From Planococcus chinensis (GTDB taxonomy: Bacteria > Bacillota > Bacilli > Bacillales_A > Planococcaceae): a stretch of 64,000 nucleotides of DNA. Location: assembly GCF_020071995.1 (NCBI RefSeq), contig NZ_JABWTK010000010.1, positions 1-64,000 of the forward strand. Direction: 5' to 3'. The notes under the pieces are model-generated. The model had not been told where the DNA came from, did not search any database, and saw only the letters and a program-made list of their open reading frames with translations. Positions 51,025 through 60,060 of this stretch are shown piece after piece. Made by a program: the position numbers and the translations under genes. Position 1 is the first letter of the stretch, and every line of letters starts with the position of its first letter.

Positions 51025-51759
51025 GTGAGAAGTGGAAATCCGAGTTTGAAAGATGAAGTATTTGAAAAAGGCGGTTATGCCAATTCGGGCCGCACGATGA
51101 CCATTCAAGGAACGGTCAATAAGACGTTCATATTATTGCTTTTGGTATTGGCGACAGCGGTCTATTCCTGGAATCAGTACCTCAGCAATCCTGAAACCAT
51201 CCTGCCCTTGATCCTGGTCGGCGGCATCGGCGGCTTTGTCGTCGCGATGATTACGATTTTCGTGCCGAAAGCGGCTCCGTTTACAGCTCCGCTTTATGCA
51301 TTGCTGGAAGGTTTGTTCATCGGGGCGATTTCGGCCCAGTACGAAGTGCAATACGGCGGCATCGTGTTCCAGGCCGTCCTGTTGACCATCGGAGTGCTTT
51401 TAAGTTTGTTGCTTGCCTATAAGTCCGGATTCATCAAAGTGACGCAGAACTTCCGCTTGGGTGTAGTCGCTGCGACCGGCGCCATCTTCGTTGTGTATTT
51501 GATCTCGTTTGTCGGCAGCTTTTTCGGCTTTAACATCCCGCATTTGCACGAATCGACGCCGCTTGGCATTATCATTAGCATCGTCATTGTCATCATTGCC
51601 GCATTGAATCTGGTGCTGGATTTTGATTACATCGAAAATGCTTCCGAAAAGCGTGTTCCGAAATATTTTGAATGGTACGGAGCTTTCGGCCTGCTGGTAA
51701 CGCTCGTTTGGCTGTATCTTGAAATTCTTCGTTTGCTTGCTAAATTGCGCGACAGATAA
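51025..51759 (+). CDS. Bax inhibitor-1 / YccA-family membrane protein
   Basis: 244 residues from GTG 51025, AAGGAGACG upstream. Cytoplasmic N-terminus (about 1-30), then seven membrane helices. FTAPLYALLEGLFIGAIS (about residues 93-110) and the late DFDYIENASEKRVPKYFEWYGAFGLLVTLVWLYLEILRLL are characteristic; the Asp residues form the pH-gated latch in this family. Proposed calcium-leak channel or protease modulator in bacteria; exact role unknown. Followed by a strong terminator. Confidence 0.87.
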   Translation: MRSGNPSLKDEVFEKGGYANSGRTMTIQGTVNKTFILLLLVLATAVYSWNQYLSNPETILPLILVGGIGGFVVAMITIFVPKAAPFTAPLYALLEGLFIGAISAQYEVQYGGIVFQAVLLTIGVLLSLLLAYKSGFIKVTQNFRLGVVAATGAIFVVYLISFVGSFFGFNIPHLHESTPLGIIISIVIVIIAALNLVLDFDYIENASEKRVPKYFEWYGAFGLLVTLVWLYLEILRLLAKLRDR

Positions 51760-51772
51760 AACAGCGGATAAC

Positions 51773-51819
51773 AAAACAGCCGATTTCCCTCGTTTCAGAG
51801 AGGAAATCGGCTGTTTTTA
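51773..51819 (+). terminator. Terminator of the Bax-inhibitor-like gene
   Basis: AAAACAGCCGATTTCC (51773-51788) pairs with GGAAATCGGCTGTTTT (51802-51817), then more T. 14 bp after the stop. Confidence 0.85.
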
Positions 51820-51929
51820 TTTTCTCTAAAAAAGCAGCGCCTTAAAATTAAATCCAAAACTCTGGTTCGCTCGCTCCAATAGCGGCATCCAATGCCTGAT
51901 AAGCCTAATTGAACTGCCATTTTGCCTAT

Positions 51930-52892
51930 TCAGTTTCTTCCTTCAAGCAATTGCCTAGCCTCGTCGAGAGAAGGGATTGACGGTATCGCACCTTTTTTAG
52001 TGGTCCCCAAAGCCGCAACCGCGTTGGCGAATAATATCATGGCTTGCAGCTCTTCAGCTTGTATTGCCTCCCATAAAGCATCTTTCTGAAGAAATTGATG
52101 CAAAAAAGCACCCAAGAACAGATCACCTGCTCCCGTGGTATCGATTGCCTCCACTTTGAAACCCGCAATATGTCCCGTATCTTCTCCAAATCGGTAGAAA
52201 CAGCCTTGAGTCCCCAACGTCACTAAGACAATTTTTAATCCGAATTTCTCAAACAAAAATCGAGACCCTTCTTCCAGATCACGGATGCCCGTAGTGAATT
52301 CCAGTTCTTCATCAGATAGTTTTAAAATATCCGCATACTGCATCCCCGCAAGGATCGTTTCCTTAGCCTGGCTTAAACTTTTCCAAAGCGCCGGACGCAG
52401 ATTTGGATCATAGGAAATTAGAACATCGTTCTCTTTTGCCGCTTGCAGTGCTTTTAATGTGGCCGTCTTGGCCGGTTCATGCGTCATCGAAAGCGAACCG
52501 AAATGAAAGACCTTTGCCTGTTGCACCAATGCAACATCAACTTCCTGTTCCTGCAGCATAATGTCAGCTCCAGGAGAACGGTAGAATTGGAAAGAACGGT
52601 CGCCGTCTTCCTTCAGATGCACAAATGCCAATGTGGTATTTACATCCTTTGAGTAGATTAAGCCTTGTGTATCAATTCCGCTTTTTTGGAGTGTCTCCCC
52701 TAAAAAAGAGCCGAATTGGTCATTCCCCACTTTTCCTATAAATGCGGTCGATGCATTGAATTTAGCCAGCGTGGCAAGAACATTAGCGGGTGCTCCGCCA
52801 GGGTTGGATTCAAACAAGGCATTTCCATTTGCCGATTTTCCGGCTGGTGTAAAATCGATCAGGAGTTCACCCAGTGCGACGACGTCAACCAT
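51930..52892 (-). CDS. scrK: PfkB-family fructokinase
   Basis: 320 residues, AAGGGGGAAGGG before the ATG. PfkB fold: GELLIDF start, substrate loop NPGGAPANVLATLAKF (about residues 30-45), GKVGNDQFG, and the catalytic DTTGAGDLFLGAFLH (about 247-261, Asp base in GAGD). It phosphorylates fructose. It follows the sucrose-6-phosphate hydrolase gene on the same strand, so it handles the fructose made there. No sucrose PTS gene is in the window. Confidence 0.88.
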   Translation of the reverse strand: MVDVVALGELLIDFTPAGKSANGNALFESNPGGAPANVLATLAKFNASTAFIGKVGNDQFGSFLGETLQKSGIDTQGLIYSKDVNTTLAFVHLKEDGDRSFQFYRSPGADIMLQEQEVDVALVQQAKVFHFGSLSMTHEPAKTATLKALQAAKENDVLISYDPNLRPALWKSLSQAKETILAGMQYADILKLSDEELEFTTGIRDLEEGSRFLFEKFGLKIVLVTLGTQGCFYRFGEDTGHIAGFKVEAIDTTGAGDLFLGAFLHQFLQKDALWEAIQAEELQAMILFANAVAALGTTKKGAIPSIPSLDEARQLLEGRN

Positions 52893-52981
52893 ATTCCCTT
52901 CCCCCTTTTTGTATATACTGCATAACTGGCGAGTAAACCGAATTAGGAAACCCGCTCTATCCCGGCGCCAGCTTCTTCACA

Positions 52982-53016
52982 AAGCCACCGGCCGAAATCG
53001 CTTCGGCCAGTGGCTT
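52982..53016 (-). terminator. Intercistronic hairpin between sucrose hydrolase and fructokinase
   Basis: AAGCCACCGGCCGAA and TTCGGCCAGTGGCTT form a 15-bp stem with one mismatch. No long T-run follows on the minus strand, so partial termination or mRNA processing is as likely as a full stop. Confidence 0.6.
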
Positions 53017-53019
53017 GTG

Positions 53020-54474
53020 TTACAGCTCTTTCGGATTTCGCAAATTCCACTTTTCAAGCGTTGCATCAACCCGCCCATTTGCCGTGAAGATGACATCTAC
53101 ATCATCTGCTTCAGCAAAGAACCGGGCCGTAAATACTTCCTCTCCTCCATTGACAAACAATTCAATCGAGCTGGTGTCGAGGAAGATATGAAGGTCTTCA
53201 AGCTTATCCAAAAAGCAGCTTCGGCTTTCAATCTTGCCGTCTATGAACCGTTTTCTTTCCAAGGTCAAGCGCTTCATATGCTTGGTATAGACGATTGACA
53301 AGTTTTTACGGATTTCGATTTTTACTGTGTCGGCGAGATTTTGGTGGAAACAAGCTTTGATTTCACTGACTGTCCCGGCCAGTTCCGGCCAAGTCTTTGT
53401 TTCATTTTCGATGCTTGTTTTGCACCGAAACCCCTTTCCTTCCCGCAGCTTTTTGAGTTCCTGCACCGGCTTTTGAACAATCCGGTTGATTTTCAATTCG
53501 ATTTCCCGCGGAATCGTCAAGGCATGCACCCAGCCTTTTTCAATGGTTGGCTGGTGGGATTCCTGTTCGTCTGTAATTCCCATCCAGCCCAGCATGATTC
53601 TTCTCCCTAGCTGATCTTGAAACGTTTGGGGGGCGTAGAAATCAAACCCACGGTCCAGTTCAATAAATTCGCCGTGTGGAAACTCAGTGGTTCCGACTTT
53701 CCATTTCCCTACAAAATAACCTGACTGAAACATATTGTGGTAAAAGCTTTCTTTTGCTTCCAACCCTTGAGGCGACACGATCAAAATGTCGTTTCCATCC
53801 AGTTCAAAAAAATCGGGGCACTCCCACATATAGCCGAAATCCATCAACCCGTTAAGCCGGTTCCCGGCAAGCGTTCCTTTCAACTCCCATTCCTTTAGAT
53901 CGGATGAAGCAAACAGGACAACGGCACCTTCCTGAGAAAAGGTTTGTGCTCCTATAACCATGTACCAGACGCCATCCCGTTTCCATACTTTCGGGTCCCG
54001 GAAATGGGACGTGTATCCTTCCGGCAGCAGAACAACAGGGCCTTTTTTCTCGAAAGTAAATCCGTTGTGTGAAACAGCCATACATTGATACGTTTCAAGT
54101 ATGTTGTTGTCATGCCCAACGTTTCCGCTGTAGAACAGCACCATGTCTCCATCAACTTCAACAGCACTACCGGAAAAACATCCGTCTCTTTCGTACCACT
54201 CACTCGGAACGAGCGATGGCGGGTGTTCTTGCCAATAGATGAGATCTTGGGATGTGCAGTGGCCCCAGCATTTAGCACCGTGTACGGTCCCAAACGGGTT
54301 CCATTGGTAAAACACATGATAGGTGCCTTTATACTGGATGAGTCCATTCGGGTCATTCAGCAAGCCGACTGCAGGCATCAAGTGGTATTGCAGCCGGTGC
54401 GGGTCAACGTAGTTATTTTTTTGATAGGTTTCCAGTGTATGAGTCAGTCTTTCAATCCAGTTTATAGTGTTCAT
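53020..54474 (-). CDS. sacA: Sucrose-6-phosphate hydrolase (GH32)
   Basis: 484 residues, ATGGGAG before the ATG. GH32 five-bladed propeller: nucleophile Asp in LLNDPNG (about residues 38-44), transition-state Asp in FRDPKVW (about 161-167), acid/base Glu in WECPDFF (about 215-221), plus SGSAVEVDG; C-terminal beta-sandwich (about 340-480). Hydrolyses sucrose-6-phosphate to glucose-6-phosphate and fructose in the cytoplasm. Expected partner is a sucrose PTS, which must lie elsewhere. Confidence 0.9.
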   Translation of the reverse strand: MNTINWIERLTHTLETYQKNNYVDPHRLQYHLMPAVGLLNDPNGLIQYKGTYHVFYQWNPFGTVHGAKCWGHCTSQDLIYWQEHPPSLVPSEWYERDGCFSGSAVEVDGDMVLFYSGNVGHDNNILETYQCMAVSHNGFTFEKKGPVVLLPEGYTSHFRDPKVWKRDGVWYMVIGAQTFSQEGAVVLFASSDLKEWELKGTLAGNRLNGLMDFGYMWECPDFFELDGNDILIVSPQGLEAKESFYHNMFQSGYFVGKWKVGTTEFPHGEFIELDRGFDFYAPQTFQDQLGRRIMLGWMGITDEQESHQPTIEKGWVHALTIPREIELKINRIVQKPVQELKKLREGKGFRCKTSIENETKTWPELAGTVSEIKACFHQNLADTVKIEIRKNLSIVYTKHMKRLTLERKRFIDGKIESRSCFLDKLEDLHIFLDTSSIELFVNGGEEVFTARFFAEADDVDVIFTANGRVDATLEKWNLRNPKEL

Positions 54475-54523
54475 CGCAAACTCCCATTTCTAGTGAATTT
54501 TCAACTAGATTTCCCCTAAACCG

Positions 54524-54708
54524 CTACGTGTTCGTTTCCACAGATTTTACATTCCCGGCTTCTATCTTTGTACTCCCCCAGCAAACGGGACAACAGAATG
54601 CCCCATTGTCTGCCGCTGCAACTTCAGCCCTGAAATTTTTTATTTCTTATTTCTGGCCCTTATGATAAAAGTTGTGAAATTCATGCCTTCAAAAGCTGCT
54701 TCCTGCAT
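54524..54708 (-). pseudogene. Possible frameshifted small cysteine-containing gene
   Basis: GAGGGGG precedes an ATG at 54708 that starts MQEAAFEGMNFTTFIIRARN and stops after 22 codons. In another frame the sequence goes on NFRAEVAAADNGAFCCPVCW then GSTKIEAGNVKSVETNT to TAG at 54524. Together they would make a 61-residue protein with a CPVC zinc-type knuckle, broken by one indel in an A/T run near 54640. Could be chance; family not recognised. Confidence 0.3.
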
Positions 54709-54982
54709 GTTAATTCCCCCTCATATTTTATTATTTATCTTTTCTAATAATACGATAAAATGATTTAAAAGTTTCATAAAAATTAAAAAAATATTACTTT
54801 TTCTTTAGCTTTGTGACTATATAGTTACAATATTTTAGGATTTCACTTTTTCCTTTAAAAATTCAAAATAGGCTATCTGGCAAGATCAAAATCTTAATCC
54901 TCTTTACTTCCTCCACCCCTTCCGCTACACTAGACCCATCGGGGCAAACCCCGGACCACAAAAAAACTGCATACCGTTTTCT
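54709..54982. other. Leader region before the TPP riboswitch
   Basis: AT-rich, no gene. The transcription start of the thiamine operon should lie here; CCGGGGTTTGC/GCAAACCCCGG-like pairing near 54941-54956 is the only structure seen. Confidence 0.35.
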
Positions 54983-55156
54983 GCACTGGGGGTGCCCGAT
55001 TTTCGGCTGAGATGCAAGCGCAAGCTTCGATCCCTTATGACTCGATCCAGGTAATACTGGCGTGAGGAAGTGCGGTGACTTTCCGCAATTGGATCTTTCC
55101 CCGAATTTAATTGGCATGGAATAGTGGCTGCATCTTCACGGATGCAGCCTTTTTTT
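54983..55156 (+). promoter_or_regulatory. TPP (thi-box) riboswitch with terminator
   Basis: P1 arms GCACT (54983-54987) and AGTGC (55069-55073) enclose GGGGTGCCC, GGCTGAGATG, ATCCCTTATGACTCGATCCA, GGTAATACTGGCGTGAGGAA, which are the conserved thi-box elements. A terminator stem GGCTGCATC/GATGCAGCC (55126-55149) and T7 follow. Thiamine pyrophosphate should stop transcription ahead of ykoFEDC. Confidence 0.96.
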
Positions 55157-55185
55157 GTGTAATTTTTTTGAGGAGGAGAATTTAT

Positions 55186-55785
55186 ATGGAACCATTGCAA
55201 TGCGGCACAAGCCCGATCGTCGGATTTCGCTTTTCTTTGCATCCGATGACCGGCGATTTTATCAAAGTAATTAAAGGGGCTTTAAACGAAACGGATACCT
55301 CAAACGTCTGGATGCATACCGATGACGTCTCGACGGTCATCCGCGGGAAACAGAACCACGTCTTCAATGTGGCAAAAGCACTGACGCTGCATGCAGCCAA
55401 GACCGGCGAGCATGTCGCATTGTCCGGCACATTTTCGATTGGCTGCCCGGGAGATTCTGCGGGCGATGTCTACTTGGACAAAGATGACGTGCTGCTGAAC
55501 ACCGATGACACAAAGCAATACGTATCTTCACAATTTGCCCTGTATCCAATGAACGACCCGGATTACATGGCCGTTATTTACCGTGAAGTCGACCGTGCCA
55601 AGGCACAAGGCGTCTTCAACGAATCGATGCATTACGCAAGCGGCATCCACGGCGATATCCATGACGTCTTTGCGTTTTACGAGGAAGCATTTACGAATGC
55701 CCGCTCCGAAGAGCACCGCCATTTGGTCATGACGGTATCAATGAGCATCAACAGCCCTTCGCACGGAGGAAAAAAAGATGCTTAA
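55186..55785 (+). CDS. ykoF: Thiamine/hydroxymethylpyrimidine-binding protein YkoF
   Basis: 199 residues from ATG 55186, GAGGAGGAG upstream. YkoF fold of two tandem ferredoxin-like (MTH1187/YkoF) domains: GTSPIVGFRFSLHPMTGDFIKVIKGAL (about residues 7-33) and SSQFALYPMNDPDYMAVIYREVDRAK (about 112-137) begin the two halves. Binds the pyrimidine part of thiamine in the cytoplasm and works with the YkoEDC transporter. Directly behind the TPP riboswitch. Confidence 0.93.
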   Translation: MEPLQCGTSPIVGFRFSLHPMTGDFIKVIKGALNETDTSNVWMHTDDVSTVIRGKQNHVFNVAKALTLHAAKTGEHVALSGTFSIGCPGDSAGDVYLDKDDVLLNTDDTKQYVSSQFALYPMNDPDYMAVIYREVDRAKAQGVFNESMHYASGIHGDIHDVFAFYEEAFTNARSEEHRHLVMTVSMSINSPSHGGKKDA

Positions 55786-56359
55786 ATCATGGAAGCTGAA
55801 AGAAGTTGTGCTGATGTCGCTGTTTGCCATCGTCTTTGGCATTGTCTATTTGCTGTTTGTCCATCTTTCGAATATCTGGGCCGGCATCATCGGGCCCATT
55901 GCCTATGAATGGCTGTTCGGCATCTGGTTTATCGTATCGATCATTTGCATGAACATCATCCGGAAACCGGGAGCTGCCGTGCTGTCGGAATCGATGGCGG
56001 CGGCAATCGAAGTGCTGCTCGGCAATGCAGTCGGTCCGCGCCTGCTGTTGTCCGGCATTGTCCAGGGACTCGGAGCGGAAGCGGCGTTTGCAGTGACCGG
56101 CTACAAGCATTTCAATCTGGCGGTGTTTATGCTTGCCGGAGCCGGTTCTGCTGTGTTCAGTTTTGTGTACGGCTATTTCATCTCCGGCTATGCAGGGCTT
56201 GATCCCTCATTTGTGGCCTTGATGTTTACGCTGCGCGTCTTAAGCGGCATGGTCATCGCCGGCATCGGAGGCAAGTACATTTCAGACGGCTTGCTCGCGA
56301 CCGGTTCGCTGCGGGGCTATGCGATTGCCCGCGCAGAAAAAGGTGATGCCGGTGCATGA
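55778..56359 (+). CDS. ykoE: ECF-type transporter substrate-specific component YkoE
   Basis: 193 residues, about six membrane helices, starting 8 nt inside ykoF. WKLKEVVLMSLFAIVFGIVYLLF, WFIVSIICMNIIRKPGAAVLSE and GLGAEAAFAVTGYKHFN are typical of YkoE. Takes up a thiamine precursor (hydroxymethylpyrimidine). Confidence 0.92.
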   Translation: MLKSWKLKEVVLMSLFAIVFGIVYLLFVHLSNIWAGIIGPIAYEWLFGIWFIVSIICMNIIRKPGAAVLSESMAAAIEVLLGNAVGPRLLLSGIVQGLGAEAAFAVTGYKHFNLAVFMLAGAGSAVFSFVYGYFISGYAGLDPSFVALMFTLRVLSGMVIAGIGGKYISDGLLATGSLRGYAIARAEKGDAGA

Positions 56360-57782
56360 GCCGGTGTTTTCATTGAAAAATATCCATTTCCGTTTTCCGG
56401 ATGACCAGGAAAACATCCTGAAAGATCTCACATTCGACATTTTTCCGGGAGAACGCGCCGTCATATCCGGGCCGAGCGGCTGCGGCAAAAGCACCTTGCT
56501 GTACTTATTGAACCGGTTGTATCCGCTGAACTGCGACGGAATTCTTAGCGGCAGCATCCATCTGTTCGGCAAAAAAGCGGAAGACTATGCCCCCGGAGAA
56601 ATCAATCACCGGATCGCGACCGTGTTCCAGGACCCCGATTCCCAGTTTTGCATGCCGACCGTTGAAGCAGAATTGGCGTTTACCTTGGAAAACCTTCATG
56701 TCCCTTTTGCGGAAATGGAGAGCCGGATAACGGATGTCCTCTCATTGACCGGCTTAACCCCGCTGCGCCATGCCGTAATCCAGTCTTTATCCGGCGGCAT
56801 GAAACAGCGCGTGGCAACTGCATGTGCGTTGATCATGAAACCCGAAGTGCTCCTGCTCGATGAGCCCATTTCCCACCTCGATCCCTTAACAGCCAAGCAG
56901 TTTATCGCCTGGCTGGACGGACTGCAGAAAAAATTCAGCTTGACGGTTGTCGCTGTGGAACACCGGCTTGATCTATGGGAATCGTTTTTCGACCGCGATA
57001 TCCAACTGGACGTAAGCGGGCGCATACTGGCAGACCAGCGCTTTATCCCCAGAGCGGCAGTGGCATTTCCGAAGCGGCGAACTGCCCTTCAAACTGCCCT
57101 TTCTTTGGAGGTTTCCGGGCTGTCCACTAGCGTCAACGGGAAAAGCTTGCTCAGTCCGTTATCATTTTCCGTCCATCGCGGTGAAGTTACAGTCGTTGCC
57201 GGACCAAACGGCAGCGGAAAATCGACTTTGCTGAAAACGCTGTGCGGCATCTACAAAAATTCTGGCGGAACCGTCGAATCGAACGGCGCCGGCTACGTGC
57301 CGCAATCGCCTGAGTACCTGTTTCTGACGCAGCGGATCAAAGATGAACTAGCGTATTCGGCTTCGTCAACTCCAATGGAAATCCAGGATTTGATGGAGCG
57401 CCTGCGGTTAACGGATATCCAAAACGCGCACCCGTTCGCTGTCAGCCACGGGCAAAAACGGCGGGTCGCCATCGCGTCGATGCTCGCAGACAAACGGCAA
57501 GTACTGCTGATGGATGAACCGACTTCGGGACAGGACGCTGCGGCGTTGCAGGCATTAGCGCTGTTGATTGCAGAACGGGCAAACGAAGGCATTTCTTTTT
57601 TGATCGTCACGCATGACATGGAATTCGCAGCGGCCGTTGCCGATTCCATCCTTCTTATTAAAGACGGTGTACTGACGGGGAAATTTGCGTGTGAGGAATT
57701 ATGGGCTGATGAGGAAATGCTGGCGTCGCATCATTTGCTTGCGCCAAAAGGAGTGAAGCCCCGTGCGGAATCTTTTGCATGA
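56352..57782 (+). CDS. ykoD: Duplicated ATPase of the thiamine-precursor ECF transporter, YkoD
   Basis: 476 residues taking GTG 56352, because AAAAAGG is 8 nt before it; ATG 56346 is a close alternative. Two ABC domains in one chain: Walker A GPSGCGKST (about residue 37) with signature LSGGMKQRV and Walker B LLLDEP; second Walker A GPNGSGKST (about residue 287) with a signature-like SHGQKRRV and LLMDEP. Overlaps ykoE by 8 nt. Powers the YkoE/YkoC complex. Confidence 0.92.
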   Translation: MHEPVFSLKNIHFRFPDDQENILKDLTFDIFPGERAVISGPSGCGKSTLLYLLNRLYPLNCDGILSGSIHLFGKKAEDYAPGEINHRIATVFQDPDSQFCMPTVEAELAFTLENLHVPFAEMESRITDVLSLTGLTPLRHAVIQSLSGGMKQRVATACALIMKPEVLLLDEPISHLDPLTAKQFIAWLDGLQKKFSLTVVAVEHRLDLWESFFDRDIQLDVSGRILADQRFIPRAAVAFPKRRTALQTALSLEVSGLSTSVNGKSLLSPLSFSVHRGEVTVVAGPNGSGKSTLLKTLCGIYKNSGGTVESNGAGYVPQSPEYLFLTQRIKDELAYSASSTPMEIQDLMERLRLTDIQNAHPFAVSHGQKRRVAIASMLADKRQVLLMDEPTSGQDAAALQALALLIAERANEGISFLIVTHDMEFAAAVADSILLIKDGVLTGKFACEELWADEEMLASHHLLAPKGVKPRAESFA

Positions 57783-58518
57783 CATGAACCCGTCCGTGAA
57801 ATTTATTGCAGTGACCTTATCAATGATGGCCATCGCCTTTTTCTTCAATCCCTGGACACCACTGATTTTCTGGATTGGCGTTTTACTCTTTCAAGTTTTC
57901 ATGAGCCGGCTCAATTGGAAAGTATGGGCGCTGTTCATGCTGCCGTTTGCTATCGGCGCTTTCGGTTATTTATGGACAACCATTGTGTTCGGCGCAGAAA
58001 CCGGCGGCCAAATCATCTGGTCGTTCGCCGGTTTGGATGTCACCGATGAACAACTGGAGACAGCCCTGTCCCTCTCTTTCCGGGTCTTGGCGTTTTCCAC
58101 TTTGTCTCTGATGTTCGCCTTCACAACCGATCCGGTAAAATTTATCATGAGCTTGATGCAGCAATTGAAATTATCTCCGAAACTTGCTTATGGCGTGATG
58201 GTCGGCTATCAATTCCTTCCGGTCATGAAAGACGAATTCACCCAAATCCAACAGGCACAGCGCTTGCGCGGAGCCGTCGAGGAAAAGAATGCATTCAAGC
58301 GGCTGCTCGATATGCGGCGGGTTCTGATGCCGATGCTTGCCGGCGCTGTGCGTAAAGCGGAACGCTCCGCTTTCGCCATGGAAGCCCGCGGATTTACCGG
58401 CGAAGCGCGAACCGACTATTATCAACCCGTCCGGATTGGCCGCATTGATTTTTGGATGTCTGCCCTTTTTGCATTGCTGCTGGCTGCCAGTTGCCTGGGC
58501 GGGATTTGGTTAAGCTGA
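57763..58518 (+). CDS. ykoC: ECF transporter T component YkoC
   Basis: 251 residues from GTG 57763, 20 nt inside ykoD, AAGGAG upstream. About five membrane helices and the conserved cytoplasmic coupling region with QQAQRLRGAVEEK (about 165-177) and RSAFAMEARGFTGEART (about 203-219), the two Ala-Arg-Gly-type helices that contact the ATPases. Last gene of the TPP-regulated operon. Confidence 0.9.
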   Translation: MRNLLHDMNPSVKFIAVTLSMMAIAFFFNPWTPLIFWIGVLLFQVFMSRLNWKVWALFMLPFAIGAFGYLWTTIVFGAETGGQIIWSFAGLDVTDEQLETALSLSFRVLAFSTLSLMFAFTTDPVKFIMSLMQQLKLSPKLAYGVMVGYQFLPVMKDEFTQIQQAQRLRGAVEEKNAFKRLLDMRRVLMPMLAGAVRKAERSAFAMEARGFTGEARTDYYQPVRIGRIDFWMSALFALLLAASCLGGIWLS

Positions 58519-58524
58519 ATATAA

Positions 58525-58566
58525 AACAGGAAGTGAAAAGCTGGCGCCTTTCGCTTCCTGTTTTTC
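58525..58566 (+). terminator. Terminator of the ykoFEDC operon
   Basis: AACAGGAAG (58525-58533) and CTTCCTGTT (58554-58562), with GAAA/TTTC pairing inside, then T-rich sequence. 6 bp past the stop. Confidence 0.8.
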
Positions 58567-58663
58567 TTTTGTGTCTTTGTTCGTTGTTGCTGGTTTTGAA
58601 TTTAATTAAATGCCCTTATGTAGTTTTATACAAGTATTACACTTATAGGACTACATAATATTT

Positions 58664-59007
58664 TTATTTAACAAATCCCTTCACCTTACTTCTATTAATT
58701 CGTCTAAAGGCAGTTCCAGTGCACGCATGGACAAAATAATTCTGAAGCAGATCATGCTCTTGTCCGGACAATGCCAATCCGCTGTCCGCATATTTTTCGA
58801 GCCATCACTAGAAGTTTGTCAACTGGTTCTCCCATTGTGTTCCGGCAGCCAGTTTAACCCTTGAGGCTCGAACAACGCCACGATGCGTTCGAAATCAGCG
58901 AAGGCTTTGATTTTCCCGTTATTCGATTTAAATGGCTTTGGGAAGGAATCACCAAAGCATTGATAATGCCAATTCATTAACCGAGAAAATTTGACTTCCT
59001 TCTTCAT
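58664..59007 (-). pseudogene. Decayed gene of unknown family
   Basis: From ATG 59007 the minus strand reads MKKEVKFSRLMNWHYQCF and ADFERIVALFEPQGLNWLPE before stopping at 58819. Another frame is open downstream and reads WLEKYADSGLALSGQEHDLL then QNYFVHACTGTAFRRINRSK to TAA at 58664. The two parts could be one protein disrupted by a frameshift and a stop. No ribosome binding site of note. The rest of 58567-59140 shows nothing else. Confidence 0.35.
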
Positions 59008-59143
59008 AAAGATCTGTTGATTGCATTTTTTTCTTGTTTTCTTTGTCTTTTGTGTTGTTGGCTTTACTTAGATGAATATAAATACCCTTATGTAATTTTC
59101 TACATGTATTAGAGAAAAACCGCTTTATTTTTAAAATGTAAAA

Positions 59144-59169
59144 AACAGCCGCTTTTGCTTGCGGCTGTT
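59144..59169 (-). terminator. Terminator of the acetyltransferase gene
   Basis: AACAGCCGC and GCGGCTGTT with an 8-nt loop, A6 before it on the plus strand. It overlaps the region just past the stop at 59173. Confidence 0.8.
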
Positions 59170-59172
59170 TCA

Positions 59173-59997
59173 TTACTTTATCTCAGGGCTTCTAAGGATC
59201 GCTTTGTTATAAATCAGCCCAAAGCCGTTTTTTTCCATGTTCCGGGCTGAAGCGGTATTCGGTTCGGTAGTCACCGTGATATGCGTACAGCCCTTCTCTT
59301 TTGCATAGCGGATGCGCTCTTCAATCAACCGGTTCTGATGTCCCTTCCCCCGGTATGCCTGAACCGTGCTGGCCAAAAACAATTCGCCTAGCCGCCCGTC
59401 GATTGCCAGTGTCCCGCCCGCAGCGCTTTCCCCGTTATCCTTCAGCAGAAACCCCGTATTGTCGGGAACTTCCAAAAAAGTCCGGGTAGCTTCCATCGTT
59501 TCTTCACTGACCGTATTGTCTTTTGAAATGCCGAGGGCTACAGTCCAAGCCCATTCAAAGCTGTCTTCATTAGCCACTTCTGCAATCTCCACCGTGTTGT
59601 TGGGGAATGATTTTTCCACAGGCTTCCAAGCTTTCAAATCCAGCACCCACACCGCCAAAAATTGCTCCAATGTATAGCGCTGTTCCTGCAGCAATGCCAA
59701 TAACAGCGGATCGCAGAATGGCGTCAGTTCAAACCGCGCATGTTTGACCTCTTCTTTGCTGCGGACAAACTCCTCGATTGCCGCCAAATCTTTTTTGGCG
59801 ACAGTTTGATCCATGCCAAAACCGACGCCGAAACTTACACTGCCGGTGCAGAAGAAATCGCCTTTTCCTTCCAGCGACAAGCAGTCCGACAAGGTGGAAG
59901 GATTCAATTCCTGCTGTTTTTCAATATAGGATTTTGTCCCTTTTCTTTTGATGGATTCAATTTTCTTCGCCAGCTCTTTGTTGTTGACGATCGCCAT
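59173..59997 (-). CDS. GNAT-family N-acetyltransferase with extra N-terminal domain
   Basis: 274 residues from ATG 59997, after GGAGG. Residues about 1-130 are a degenerate GNAT-like domain (GSVSFGVGFGMDQTVAKKDLAAIEEF, FCDPLLLALLQEQRYTLEQFLAVWV); about 135-270 are a complete GNAT domain with GTLAIDGRLGELFLASTVQAYRGKGHQNRLIEERIRYAKEKG, the acetyl-CoA loop being YRGKGHQ. Substrate unknown. It lies 63 nt after spo0M with a hairpin between. Confidence 0.8.
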   Translation of the reverse strand: MAIVNNKELAKKIESIKRKGTKSYIEKQQELNPSTLSDCLSLEGKGDFFCTGSVSFGVGFGMDQTVAKKDLAAIEEFVRSKEEVKHARFELTPFCDPLLLALLQEQRYTLEQFLAVWVLDLKAWKPVEKSFPNNTVEIAEVANEDSFEWAWTVALGISKDNTVSEETMEATRTFLEVPDNTGFLLKDNGESAAGGTLAIDGRLGELFLASTVQAYRGKGHQNRLIEERIRYAKEKGCTHITVTTEPNTASARNMEKNGFGLIYNKAILRSPEIK

Positions 59998-60021
59998 GCC
60001 TTTCACCTCCAGAAAGTTCAA

Positions 60022-60056
60022 AAGGCATTCAAATTGGTTGCCCATTTGAATGCCTT
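60022..60056 (-). terminator. Hairpin between spo0M and the acetyltransferase gene
   Basis: AAGGCATTCAAAT (60022-60034) and ATTTGAATGCCTT (60044-60056) form a perfect 13-bp stem. Only a short T stretch follows on the minus strand, so termination may be partial. Confidence 0.65.
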
Positions 60057-60060
60057 CCTT